Below, one piece after another: positions 12,597 to 22,316 of a DNA stretch of 64,000 bases. The translations under genes and the position numbers were made by a program. The notes under the pieces were generated by a model. That model did not search any database, was not told the DNA's origin, and saw nothing but the letters and a program-made list of their open reading frames with translations. Position 1 is the stretch's first letter. Each line of letters starts with the position of its first letter. This DNA comes from Cladorrhinum sp. PSN259 (lineage: Eukaryota > Ascomycota > Sordariomycetes > Sordariales > Podosporaceae), in contig MU867098.1 in assembly GCA_033725935.1 (NCBI GenBank), forward strand, positions 310,001 to 374,000, written 5' to 3'.

Positions 12597-13373
12597 TCAG
12601 GACTTGACAGCCTCCACAAACAGCTCCCTCATGCCCTTCAGCAGTATCACGAGCTCCCTAGTCTCATTGACCCGATCCAGCACTTTCTCAACCTTTTCCC
12701 TCTCCAGCTTCGGCCTGCAGTGCCTCACATCATAATCCCTACTCCCCGTGCTCAACTCAAACCAACATTCCCTCTCCCAGTCCCGCTCATCAACGTGGGT
12801 ATAAACAAACTTTAGCCTATCCTCCACGCCAGCGCCTTCAATCCGCATACACAGATTCGTAACCCAGAAATCCAACTCGGGAACATTGTACCTCGCCTGC
12901 GCATCCATCTGAGCCTGGTGCGCCCGCTGCGCAGCAAGTCTGGCGTCAATCTCCTTTTGCGTAGCGACAATCTGTTCCTTGAGGGCGTCGCGAGCGGCCG
13001 CCTGTCTGTCCCGCTGGGTGGTCAAAGAAGCGATGGAGGCTTGCATCTCGCGCGTCTCGGCGGCTTCTTTGGATATGGTTTGTTGGTAGGAATTCGTCTT
13101 GAGCTGGAGGATTTCGATGTCCTTTTTCTTCATGCGCTGGTCCTCCTGCAGCTCTGCCACGTTCATGCGGAACTGGTTGCGTTCTTCCAGCACGCGCTTG
13201 CGGCCTTGCTCGATGAATGCGTCAAACTTGGCTGTAAATTTTGCCATGCGGTCGCGAAGGTCGTCGAAGCCGAAGTTGATGTTGGGTAGGGTGTCGGCGA
13301 GGGATTGGGAGGAGGGGGTGGTGAGGGGTGGTAGCCTCGATGTTGAGAGGGATGGGTCGAAGGAGGATGCCAT
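12597..13373 (-). CDS. SPC25: kinetochore protein Spc25 (Ndc80 complex)
   Basis: Single exon of 258 residues, minus strand. The chosen start is the ATG at 13373 (MASSFDPSLST), because the upstream extension of the frame is low-quality sequence. Residues about 35-150 form a charged coiled coil (heptad-rich FDDLRDRMAKFTAKFDAFIE through EIDARLAAQRAHQAQMDAQ). The C-terminal 100 residues (VPELDFWVTNLCMRIEGAG ... LKFVYTHVDERDWERECWFE) are the globular RWD-like domain typical of Spc25. In the Ndc80 complex, Spc25 pairs with Spc24 and anchors the complex to the inner kinetochore while Ndc80-Nuf2 bind microtubules. Length fits fungal orthologues. It is divergent from RRN6 across a 500-bp promoter region. 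Confidence 0.9.
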   Translation of the reverse strand: MASSFDPSLSTSRLPPLTTPSSQSLADTLPNINFGFDDLRDRMAKFTAKFDAFIEQGRKRVLEERNQFRMNVAELQEDQRMKKKDIEILQLKTNSYQQTISKEAAETREMQASIASLTTQRDRQAAARDALKEQIVATQKEIDARLAAQRAHQAQMDAQARYNVPELDFWVTNLCMRIEGAGVEDRLKFVYTHVDERDWERECWFELSTGSRDYDVRHCRPKLEREKVEKVLDRVNETRELVILLKGMRELFVEAVKS

Positions 13374-13872
13374 TTTGGGTATGCGTGTGTATGATTGTTG
13401 CGCGACAGTTCGAGATTGATATGGTGGTTTGCGCTGCGAATGCGATGCGATGCGATGCGCTGAAGTGTTGACGGGATGGTGGATTGAATTTGGGTAGCGG
13501 CAACTTTGACCACCACACAGTGATTTGTTTACACGGTTTCCCTCTTTGGTTTGGTTTCCTAGGAAATCTCTTGCCAAGGAACCCCCACTAACCCAGGTCT
13601 GTCAACGTTTATTGGCTACCAGACTCTTTCATCTCCACTAAAATTTTCCCTGCAACTGGTTTCCGAGGTTTCCTTTCATGCAACCTTCAATCTGCGGGTT
13701 CGTTTTAAGAATCTTGGAACATTGAAAACAGCGAAGATTGCATTTCATTTTTCATGGATACTTTGGATCTTTATTTTTTTTTCAAAACGGCAAAACAAAC
13801 CCCTCAAGAAAGCTGCGTCTCGCAGAATGAAACTGAGCACCTCAATATCTCGGCCGGTAACGAAAAATCCAA
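13374..13872. promoter_or_regulatory. divergent promoter region, SPC25 / RRN6
   Basis: 499 bp lie between two divergent starts. It contains a run of the pentamer GCGAT (GCGATGCGATGCGATGCG, about 13,442-13,459) roughly 80 bp upstream of the SPC25 ATG, and an ATTGG box near 13,607. Which gene these serve cannot be told from sequence. Confidence 0.5.
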
Positions 13873-16800
13873 ATGGATGAAAAGCATACTGTCGGCCATT
13901 TGGCCGGCCGTCCTCACAATCGTCGCCCGCGAACAGACGGCATCACTGGACGTCTGACTTACACCCCGGCTCATGGTGATCAAGGTCTTGGAGAAATGCG
14001 AAGGAACCGTGCGACGGATGAGAGTTAGTCAACAGATACCTTTACTCATTCAGTAGTATATATACTAAGCGACATCTTCCAGCTCCCCATTTTAAGCAAG
14101 TGACAGCCTTTGATACATGGTGCCCTCCCGTCAGGATCAACACCTTTCATCTCAGCGAAGGTGCACCCTGGAGGATAGCCAGACAACAGGAGAACTGGCT
14201 TACGGAATACCTCCCAGAGGCCTCTATTAATGAAGAGGATCTCGAGGCCCTGCTTATGGAAGAAATCACCAGCTCGCAGGCAAACTCGAAACCTTCGGCC
14301 GCCGAAGCAGCTTTGTTGTTCTCGACCGGAGACATCACCGATGTGAGGGACTTATCCCATGGCGCCACCAAAAAACACACCATTTTGGCGGTGGCATCCG
14401 GAGATTCCGGAAACATTCTTCGACTGGTTAGTCTCATTCGTGAAGAGTGGGCATGGGATGGAGCTGGTGTTAGAGTCCAAACTCATGTTCCAAACCCTCG
14501 TTTGGAAGGGGAATGGTCCGAGGACGGTATGGCCATTACTCTGATAAGGTTCGCACATGATCCGAAGAAGGATGATCCTGTCCGTTGGCTTCTTGTCCAG
14601 AGGGGGAGAGCCACTACTATTTACGAGCCAGAAGTGAGGATGATACCCATGCCGCCGACTAAGACGGTTGTGAGGAAGCACTCGCGAGTAGTAAATTCAT
14701 CCCAGATATTTGCAAACCCTCTATTCACGATACCAATGAGCAAGACTGCTGGTAGTTTACAATCGGACGTCTCCTTCAGTCGTTCTGATAAGGGGCTCCC
14801 GCAACTGGCTATTGTCGATCAATGCGGTTATTGGAGCATTTGGGACATTACTGGAAGTATTCGTGGTCGGCTTAAGAAAATGACCCCGGTGCTCAAGTTT
14901 TGTGGCAACTCGCTCACGGGCTCCGTACCCAAACTCCCCAGCAGTCCCGCGAACGAACCCATGCCACATCAGATGATCTTCTTGTCTCTTGGGCCAAATT
15001 CAACTCCAGAAGCAAATCAAAATAAGGGCACCTCTTCGCAAATTACCAGTCCCGGACCAGAGTCACGACGACGGCTTCTTCTCCTGAGCAATGCCAGAGC
15101 CTTGCAGTTGTATGATTTGGCAACGCAAACTCTTCACCCAGTCACTCACACAGTCTTAGCAAATGACAGCCAGCAGATCCTAGGCATTGTTTCTTCCAGG
15201 ATAAACCCCTCGCACGCTTTTATCCTCACCAACGCAAATATATTATGGGTGGCCGTGAAGGAGAGCAAAGCCAAAACGAAATCGAAGTCATCGTCGTCAA
15301 CATTACTCACCTTGGACGTACTCGTATCTTGCCCGCACCAGAAAGACATCACGGACCCGACTCTGCGACTTGATGTGTCGGATGGGACGTTTGTCAACGG
15401 CATTGCTGCCTGCTGTGTTTGTATTTGGTCAGCAAAGGATACTGAATTGACTGTCTTTTGGTTTCTTACTCCCGACTCGGGCCCCGTAAGATATCAACGT
15501 GAGCTATTTTCGATTAAGAGCACTACCAACTTCGCTGGGCTGAGCATGATGCCTGTCGGACGCATGATTGGAGGCGATGAGCCGACCACGGCTGTGGGCA
15601 AGGCATTGAGGGATGCTCAGCTGAGATTCTTTCAATTCTTGACATTGGGACAGGACTTGGACGTTCATAGTGCATTGTGTGTTTGGTCCGATCAGCCTAG
15701 TATGGAGGTGCCACCCCCTGATACAAAGGTCGGGGTTGAGGATGCCGGGGGTGAGAGGGAAAATTTGGAGAAGAGCTTGGAAAATGCATTCACGGTTCCC
15801 GATTGGTTTGATGAGAGGGTTGCTTTCGAACAGATTGAGCAGGAAGAGGATGCGGTGGCTGAGCGAAAGAAGTCAGAGCCGCGCATTAAGAATGCGATGG
15901 TCCTTGCGAAGCATTTGTTCTGTGGGGACGAGCAACCTCAAGTCGATGGAGATGATTCTGCGAACGAGGTTTCGTTTGACTTTATCCACGAGACTGTTCA
16001 GCAGGAGTCGAGAGATGGATACATGCCGAATCATTCTCTTTTAGAATTGGTCACACTTGCGCAGTCGAACAGCAAGATTCTCGACCTCGCCCGGCAGTAC
16101 GCTAAAGAACAACCGGAACCGCAGGAATACACCGAGCATTGGTCTTACACACCAGAGGCCATCCGTCCAGTCCCTGGCTTCAACCCAGACGATATGGCTC
16201 AGAACATCCGTAATCTGTTTCCCAGACCGAAACGGGCAAAATCGAACCATAAGCAACATCGCAAGGAAGTTACAGAACAAATTGCTGCACAGATGTTCCT
16301 TTCCAATATCGGCATCAATTCAGTGCCACGGGAATGGATTCCTCCTGACGATTCCTCCTCACAACCTCGCTCCCAATCCCAATTCTCCGCCTCTCAACCT
16401 TTTTCCTCAACTCCTCACAGCCCAGCAAAAAACTCTTCTTCTCAATACATTCACTCCTCACAGCCGTACTCCTCACAACCTGATAGCCCTACCAAAGCTT
16501 CTTCTTCTTCCCAACCTACCCAACCGATATCCACAGCTCTCCATCTCAGAAAATACATCACGACCACGGCTACTTCTTCCAACGATCCCCAGTTAGACTT
16601 GACTCCCTGGGAGCTCGGCACGAACCCAGACAGCATCACCTGGCGACCAGGCCAAGATTTGGAATCAGAGGAGCTCATCAACCGCCGCAGACGCAAAATT
16701 GAGGCTCGCAGAAGAAGAAACGAGAGACTATCTCAGGCCATATTTGGAGAGGACTCAATCATGGAGGGTAGTAGTAACGAGCCGGCGGCCATCTTGCCTA

Positions 16801-17156
16801 GCAGTCAGTTGGTCTTCTCGCAGCAGGTTCCTGGGTCTCCCACTTTCTTAAGGTCGCCTGTCAGGAGGGTTATGAGGGAGGGCAGTCCGTTGAGGAGGGA
16901 GTATTTGAAGGGCGATGGTGAGTCCCAGAGTCACAGTCAGGGACAGAGTCAGTTTGATGGCGGAACACCGTCGCAGAGAATGTTATTTGGTTTTGGCGGA
17001 GGGGCTGCAATCAAGAAGAGGGATTCGTTGGGTGTGGCGAAGAAGAGGGATTCGATTGGTGGAAGAGATTCCTTTGGTGGGAGGTTGAGTCCTTTCAAGA
17101 AGAAGAGACAGAACGGTGGGAGACCTAGTGGTGTGAGGTTGAGCGGGTTTAGATGA
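13873..17156 (+). CDS. RRN6: RNA polymerase I core factor subunit Rrn6
   Basis: Two exons, 13873-14023 and 14083-17156, give 1074 residues. The long second exon lacks a usable ATG at its start. The ATG at 13873 opens a 50-codon exon whose end, GRLTYTPAHGDQGLGEMRRN, is the conserved fungal Rrn6 N-terminus, joined through TPHFKQVTAFDTW. The family is a beta-propeller protein related to human TAF1C. It acts with Rrn7 and Rrn11 in core factor to recruit Pol I to the rDNA promoter in the nucleolus. Propeller-like repeats cover about residues 90-560. A helical part follows, then a Ser/Gln/Pro-rich stretch at about residues 805-870, and a basic serine-rich tail with KKRDSLGVAKKRDSIGG repeats. Tandem in-frame acceptors at 14082 and 14100 would change the junction by six residues. 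Confidence 0.88.
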
Positions 17157-17557
17157 TTTAGTTGAATAGGGGGCCGTTTACTAAATTATTCGTGTTGCGT
17201 TTCTGGTGGTGTTGCAACGTTATGTCATAGACAAGCGTTTGATTTGAAATATATACCCCTTTCTTATTATAGGACTTTTGCGTTGCATGAATTTCGACAT
17301 CGTGGCTTGCTCAAGTGTGAAAGTGAGTGGCAACTACGTTAATCATGGTACGCTTCCAGCGGTTTTATTATCTCAAACCACCTACGTACCAAGCACCCCG
17401 CCCCCGCAAAATTGTTAGGCGGCAGCTTCTATTACAAGCTTCCCACACCAGCTCACCTCTCAATACCAACTTGTTCTTGACTTTCAACTTTTCAAGAAAA
17501 CACCAATAATTCAAGACTGGGGGTTTTTTTTTCTCTCCTCTCCATTTACCATTTAAA
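17157..17557. other. intergenic, RRN6 / PITH gene
   Basis: This 401-bp tandem intergenic stretch holds the RRN6 3' UTR and the PITH gene promoter. A CT-rich leader (TTTTTTTTCTCTCCTCTCC near 17,525) immediately precedes the PITH start codon. Confidence 0.5.
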
Positions 17558-18532
17558 ATGTCACACCACCACGGACACAGCTGCCACGACGAACACGACC
17601 ACTCGCACTCGGGGGGTGGAGGAGGAGCAGAACACGACCACTCAGACGACATCACGCCCGCCTTGCAGTTTTCTCTTTACCAGCACATTGATTTCGACAA
17701 GATTGTCACCTTGAATGAGTCCCAGTACGGGAGCGGGAAGGCGGTGATCAAAAAGACGTGGGCGGAGAGACTTGAGACTGAGCCCGAGATTGAGAGCGAC
17801 GCGGACGAGCAGCTGTTGGTTTGTGTTCCGTATGTATTATTTATACTTTTTTTTTTTTTTTCATATTTCATCAAGTTATTTTGCATGATAGTTTTGTGTT
17901 CGTCTGTATTTCGTTTTGTGAACATTCTTGGCTCAACTCACACACTCAATCACGATAATTTCACAATGACAATTCATACCATCTATCTACCAGGTTGTAT
18001 GAAATCGGGATATACTGTAGCATGATGCTGACGAGTAAAACAGATTCACAGGCCAAGTCAAATTGCACTCGATCCTCATCCGCACCTCAGACTCTGAATC
18101 GGCACCCAAGACGCTCAAAGTCATAATCAACCGCGAGGGTATCGACTTTTCCACGGCCGAAGACCTGGAGGGCACCCAAGTCTTTGAGCTGAGCCGCACG
18201 TCTGAAGTCCAGGAACTTGCTGTTGTAAGTTGTTTCTTCTCATGTCTTCTTCTTCAAACCCCTTTATTTGTACTGATATGACTTCCCCCCAGCGCCGAGC
18301 CAGATTCTCGGCAGTCCGCCACTTGACCCTCTTCTTCCCCGACAACTTTGGCGACGGGGACGAAGACGTCACCCGCATATCTTACCTGGGATTCAAGGGC
18401 GAGTGGATGCAGCTGGGGAGGGCACCTCAAAATATTTTGTACGAGGCGGCGGCGAATCCTGCCGATCATAAACTCAAGGGAACGAATGTCAATCAGATGG
18501 GAAGTGGGATTGGAGGGGGTCCAGGGAAATAA
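17558..18532 (+). CDS. PITH domain protein (PITHD1-like)
   Basis: Three exons, 17558-17829, 18044-18224 and 18293-18532, encode 230 residues. The first intron is 214 nt, long for this window. After a His/Gly-rich N-terminus (SHHHGHSCHDEHDHSHSGGG, shared with PITHD1 orthologues) the whole protein is a PITH domain: LYQHIDFDKIVTLNES, FTGQVKLHSILIRTS, VRHLTLFFPDNF and ISYLGFKGEW. PITH is the proteasome-interacting C-terminal domain of thioredoxin-like TXNL1. Stand-alone PITH proteins are widespread in eukaryotes, and a proteasome-related role is inferred by family. No thioredoxin domain is present. The gene converges on the CCDC25 homologue, with stop codons only 89 bp apart. Confidence 0.92.
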
Positions 18533-18621
18533 TCATCATAATAATCCATCAGTCTAAAAAAAAAACGCTGGATTTTTAAGAACGGATGAAGTAAAAGTAG
18601 TGGTTTGAAAGGGGGAAAAAA

Positions 18622-19560
18622 TCACATAAAGTCATCCTCCCAGGTTTCGTCACGATCTTGATTACTTGATCCTGTTACCAAGCACACATATTAGCTCGCG
18701 AGTTTTTAACACTATTCTTTTCCCGTCGTCCGGGGGGAGATACATACCAGCCAAATTCTCGTCAGTAAAGATGTCATCATAGGCGTGATCCTTCTGCCAC
18801 TTTTTCTCCTGGCGCTCCTTCATGACCTTCGCTTCCTCCTTCTTCCTGGCCTGAACGGCGGCCTGGTCTCTCTTGCGCAGCTCCTTCAGACGGTCCTCCT
18901 TCTCCTGGCGCAGATCGGGCTGTTTTTCCACTTTGGTCTTGTTGAGCCTGTTCACGATGGGGTTCTCCCTCTGGGCGATGAGGATCTTTTTCACCTTGCG
19001 GGGGTCCTTGAAGCTGACCTGCCCGACGGCCATGGACCCGTCCTTTTTCAGGTTCGACCAGGGCGTGTAGATTATCGTGACGTTGTCCTTTTTGTTTCCC
19101 TCGATCGAGTTTGCCTTTGTGAGCTGGCCCAGGTCCGTTAGGAGCTCCTCCGGGATGGTGTCCCACGTTTCGCCTTCTCGGAGGCGGAGGTAGATATGGG
19201 CTGAGGAGAGCTTGTCTACGTGGAACTGTATGGGAAAGGGAGAAATGTGTGTGTGAATAACATATTTGCAACAGAGGGGGGGCGGGATGATGGTAAAAGT
19301 GGTAAATTTCATACCCTGAGAGAAAGAGTGAGTCAAAATTCTCAACAGATATTGTGAGATTGCATGAGATATGAAACTTACCACACGTCTTCTTCCCAGC
19401 CGTGGGCGATGAGTTCCTCATCTGAAGGTTCATGTCAGTCACTCTTTTTCATGAATGAGATTTATGAGGGGGAGGAGCAAGTCCTACTTTCGAATTTATC
19501 CTTGCCCACGTAGATATACGCAGGGGGGTCGACAACATTAGAAGTGTAGTAAAGCACCAT
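18622..19560 (-). CDS. CCDC25 homologue, NFACT-R domain protein, with putative 1-nt micro-exon
   Basis: Minus strand. Exons are 19560-19488, 19421-19382, 19315 (one nucleotide), 19225-18748 and 18671-18622, giving 213 residues. The sequence follows human CCDC25 throughout: YIYVGKDKF, NEELIAHGWEEDVW, FHVDKLSSAHIYLRL, TKANSIEG, YTPWSNLKKDGSMAVGQV, a Lys/Glu-rich coiled coil from about residue 145, and a C-terminal WEDDFM. The NFACT-R domain is shared with ribosome-quality-control proteins of the Tae2/NEMF type. Vertebrate CCDC25 is also reported as an extracellular-DNA sensor; the fungal role is unknown. Exon 2 ends in phase 2 (GTG TG) and exon 4 opens with TTC. A single G spliced from 19315 between a CTCTCAG acceptor and a GTATGA donor restores the conserved Trp. 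Otherwise a weak GTGTGG donor would drop Val-Trp. Confidence 0.85.
19315..19315 (-). other. putative one-nucleotide micro-exon of the CCDC25 homologue
   Basis: On the minus strand the sequence TTTCTCTCAG-G-GTATGAAA places a single G between a strong polypyrimidine acceptor and a good donor. Adding it to the TG left by exon 2 gives TGG, the invariant tryptophan before FHVDK, and keeps the total CDS a multiple of three. The flanking introns would be 66 nt (19381-19316) and 89 nt (19314-19226). Confidence 0.55.
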
Positions 19561-19957
19561 TTTGGCGGTATTTCTTTTTACGGATGTTGAGGGGGTGGTT
19601 GTCAAGGGTTAAAGTGCTAACAAATTGTCAAGTTAAAACACGCCTGCAGGTTGTTTCTGAGGGGCATCAGCAGCCACTGGAGCTGTTTGTGGACAACCAC
19701 TGAAGACTGAGAGACAGCCAGCCAGCTTTCATCAAGGGAAGGGTTAGGGTTCAACCCATAACTCTTTGTCAAGCAACACCCCTGTCGGCAGCTTTAACTC
19801 TTTTTTTCTGCCGACTCAAGCCTATATCGCGACCTCGCCGTCGTCAAGTCGGCCACCACCACCCCACCTAATCCCAACCGACGACAACAACCAATGCCAT
19901 AACCGACCGAGCTTCTCCATTCCCAAATCCGATTGACCACAGAAACACCCCAAGAAA
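19561..19957. promoter_or_regulatory. divergent promoter region, CCDC25 homologue / uL3m
   Basis: 397 bp lie between divergent start codons. It carries a telobox-like sequence GGGTTAGGGTTCAACCC at 19741-19757. Telobox motifs are known from promoters of ribosomal-protein and translation genes in several eukaryotes; its use here is inference. Confidence 0.45.
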
Positions 19958-21067
19958 ATGCCAACACCAAGGCTGCCAGCAGCCCGCTGCTGGCGGCAGC
20001 TCTCTCTGCCCCTCCGACCTTCTTTTGCCTTTAGACCATTTTCCACCACACCCAAAAATCAAGTCAAATACGGCTGGTCAACCCAAAACAAGCGCGACCG
20101 CCCCAACCGCTTCAACCAGGTATCCTCGGGCCTGCCCGCACCAACCACGGGCCCCGCAGCGGCACTCAAGCGCAGGGAACAGTCAACCCCGATCCGCACC
20201 GGCGTCCTGGCAGTCAAGAAGGGCATGACGGCATTCATGGGCCGCACCGGCGCCCGCATCCCTTGCACCGTCCTCCAGCTCGACAGGGTCCAGACCCTGC
20301 TCAACAAGACGCGCAAAGACCACGGGTACTGGGCCGTCCAGGTGGGGTTCGGAGCTCGATCGCCCGCCAACGTGGGAGCTCCCATGCTGGGTTACTACGA
20401 GGCGAAAGGTGTGGCGCCCAAGGAGGTCCTCGCGGAGTTCAGGGTCAGGGACGAGAAGGGACTGCTCCCCGTCGGGGTGGAGCTGAAGCCGGACTGGTTC
20501 TACATCGGTCAGAGGGTCGACGTCCGCAGCAACTCGAGGGGCCAGGGTTTCGCGGGCGGTATGAAGAGGCACGGATTCGCGGGCCAGGAGGCCTCGCACG
20601 GTAATTCCAAGAACCACCGCACGATCGGTTCTGCCGGCCCCTCGCAGGGCAGCGGCAGCAGGGTGTTGCCCGGCAAGAAGATGCCCGGAAGGATGGGCAA
20701 CGAGAGGGTTACGGTTCAGAACTTGCCCATTCTGATGATCGACAATGACTTGGGTATCGTGGTGGTCAAGGGGGCGGTTGCCGGTCCCAAGGGTGCGATG
20801 GTCAAGATTCAGGATGCGGTCAAGAAGCCGCCTCCGCCGCAGGAGCATGTGGAAAAGACTTTGAAGTTGCTGCAGGAGAGGTTTCCCCATGCTGAGGAAC
20901 ACTTGCAGGCTGCGAGGGAGAAGCATTTGGAGCTCAAGGCTGCGAGGAGGGAAAAGAGGTTGGAGGAGATGTTGAGGGGGACTTGGGAGCCTACCCCGGA
21001 GCAGGCCAAGATGGTTGAGGATGTGCTTGCTATGGAGGAGGCACCACCAGAGGATTTAAGGGCTTAG
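19958..21067 (+). CDS. MRPL9: mitochondrial large-subunit ribosomal protein uL3m
   Basis: Intronless, 369 residues. An Arg-rich, acid-free N-terminus (about residues 1-32, ending near RPFSTTP) is a typical mitochondrial targeting presequence. The uL3 fold follows: TGVLAVKKGMTAFMG, PCTVLQLDRVQ, the family core VDVRSNSRGQGFAGGMKRHG, GNSKNHRTIGSAG, and GKKMPGRMGNERVTVQNL. Yeast MRPL9 encodes uL3m; the protein binds 23S-type rRNA near the peptidyl transferase centre. A C-terminal helical Lys/Arg/Glu-rich extension of about 70 residues (HVEKTLKLLQERFPHAEEHL onward) is usual for fungal mitochondrial L3. Codon use is strongly GC-ending through most of the gene. It converges on COA1 with 184 bp between stops. 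Confidence 0.95.
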   Translation: MPTPRLPAARCWRQLSLPLRPSFAFRPFSTTPKNQVKYGWSTQNKRDRPNRFNQVSSGLPAPTTGPAAALKRREQSTPIRTGVLAVKKGMTAFMGRTGARIPCTVLQLDRVQTLLNKTRKDHGYWAVQVGFGARSPANVGAPMLGYYEAKGVAPKEVLAEFRVRDEKGLLPVGVELKPDWFYIGQRVDVRSNSRGQGFAGGMKRHGFAGQEASHGNSKNHRTIGSAGPSQGSGSRVLPGKKMPGRMGNERVTVQNLPILMIDNDLGIVVVKGAVAGPKGAMVKIQDAVKKPPPPQEHVEKTLKLLQERFPHAEEHLQAAREKHLELKAARREKRLEEMLRGTWEPTPEQAKMVEDVLAMEEAPPEDLRA

Positions 21068-21251
21068 ACGACTTTGAAAAAATTCTTTGTTTTTTTTGTT
21101 TTTGTCTGTATCATAAGATATACAACTAAATTTACAAGTATGTGTAAGAGGGTGCGTAATACACCACACTCTCCTACGATTTTGCGTGTGGTATTCATCG
21201 TACAAATGCTTTCTGTCTCTCTCTCTCCAGTCATTCTCACATGCATCCAAT

Positions 21252-22031
21252 TCACTTCCTGTACCCCCTCTTAACCTGCTCCCGCTCATCCTCCTCATCA
21301 ACCATCAACAAGTTACTATCAGTAGCGCTCGTCATACCCTTGAATGGGTCCCCATCCTCGAGCAAATCAATCTTCTTGTCCCCAACCTCGAGCCACCACT
21401 CGGTCGTCTCAAACACCCCCCTGGGACTCGGTCTGAAACTGGCGAAATGCATCACTCCCTCCGCTTTCGTTCCCTTGACTTTGAAGTGGATGTTGATTCT
21501 CCCTCGAACCTGATTCATCTCTCCGGAAATCCAGGGGATCTGCTGGGCAAAGTAGATGTTGTCGCCCAGGTGGGAGCGGCCCTGTTCCGACACGCGGAGG
21601 GCGTACAGGGTCGCAGAGACGATGGGGGAGGAGAGCTTTTGGTAGTTGAATATCGCGACCGAGGCCAAGATTATGAGGGCCGCGAAGAGGGGGAGGGTGC
21701 GGATCCAGCTGGAGGATTCAATGTCTTTTGTAAAAACTCTGTTAGTTTATGCGAGGAGGTTTAAAAAGTGAAAGAGTAAAAAAAACTGACTAGGAAGTTC
21801 TCGGTCTGATCTGCGTTCCATCAAGGGACCGTCTGTTGGTTTTGGGGCTGCGATGAGTGTTCGTTTTTGCTGTAGCTGTAGCTGTATTTGGGAGGAGGAG
21901 GAGGAGGAGGAGGAGGAGGAGGGTATTCTGGAGAGGAGGAGTCTAGTTGTGGCGATTGACGAGGAAGAAGATATCCTCCGCGGGAGGAGGAGGGGGCCAC
22001 CCGCCCTTTGTTGTATTAATCGTGAGAGCAT
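21252..22031 (-). CDS. COA1: cytochrome c oxidase assembly factor Coa1
   Basis: Two exons on the minus strand, 22031-21791 and 21724-21252, give 237 residues. The start is the ATG at 22031 (MLSRLIQQRAGGPLLLP), the beginning of an Arg/Ser-rich mitochondrial presequence. A run of ten serines at about residues 38-47 is encoded by the GAG/CTC repeat at 21891-21923. After the intron comes one membrane segment (WIRTLPLFAALIILASVAIF). The intermembrane-space Coa1 domain then follows: SATLYALRVSEQGRSHLGDN, PWISGEMNQVRGRINIHFKV, GTKAEGVMHF and TTEWWLEVGD. Coa1 acts with Shy1 and Mss51 in early Cox1 maturation. Acceptor 21725 was preferred over 21737 because the only good branch site, CTAAC at 21745-21741, lies 5 nt from the latter; both keep frame. 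Confidence 0.9.
21891..21923. repeat. GGA/GAG trinucleotide repeat coding for poly-Ser in COA1
   Basis: About eleven tandem GAG triplets on the plus strand read as TCC/TCT serine codons on the minus strand, inside the presequence region of COA1. Length is likely to vary between strains. Confidence 0.85.
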
Positions 22032-22316
22032 TTTTGTCTGGATGCGAAAGTTGTGTTTTTGGTATGCTGGGAAGCTCTGGGGTGAGGTTCGATAGCAGCC
22101 CACCTTTGGAGAAAGCTTGCGACCCGCGGTTCCCCAATTGGCAGGGGTATATTATGCATCTATCAGTGCATATCTAGTTAACCAGTGCACCAGGTAGACG
22201 TAGCCCTCTTACAACGGCTCTGACGAGAGTTGGGTTTTCATATCAAAGTAATAAATTGATTTTTTGAGAAGATAATAACAATTCTAGTTGTCAATTTTCA
22301 TGTCCAATTTACCTTA

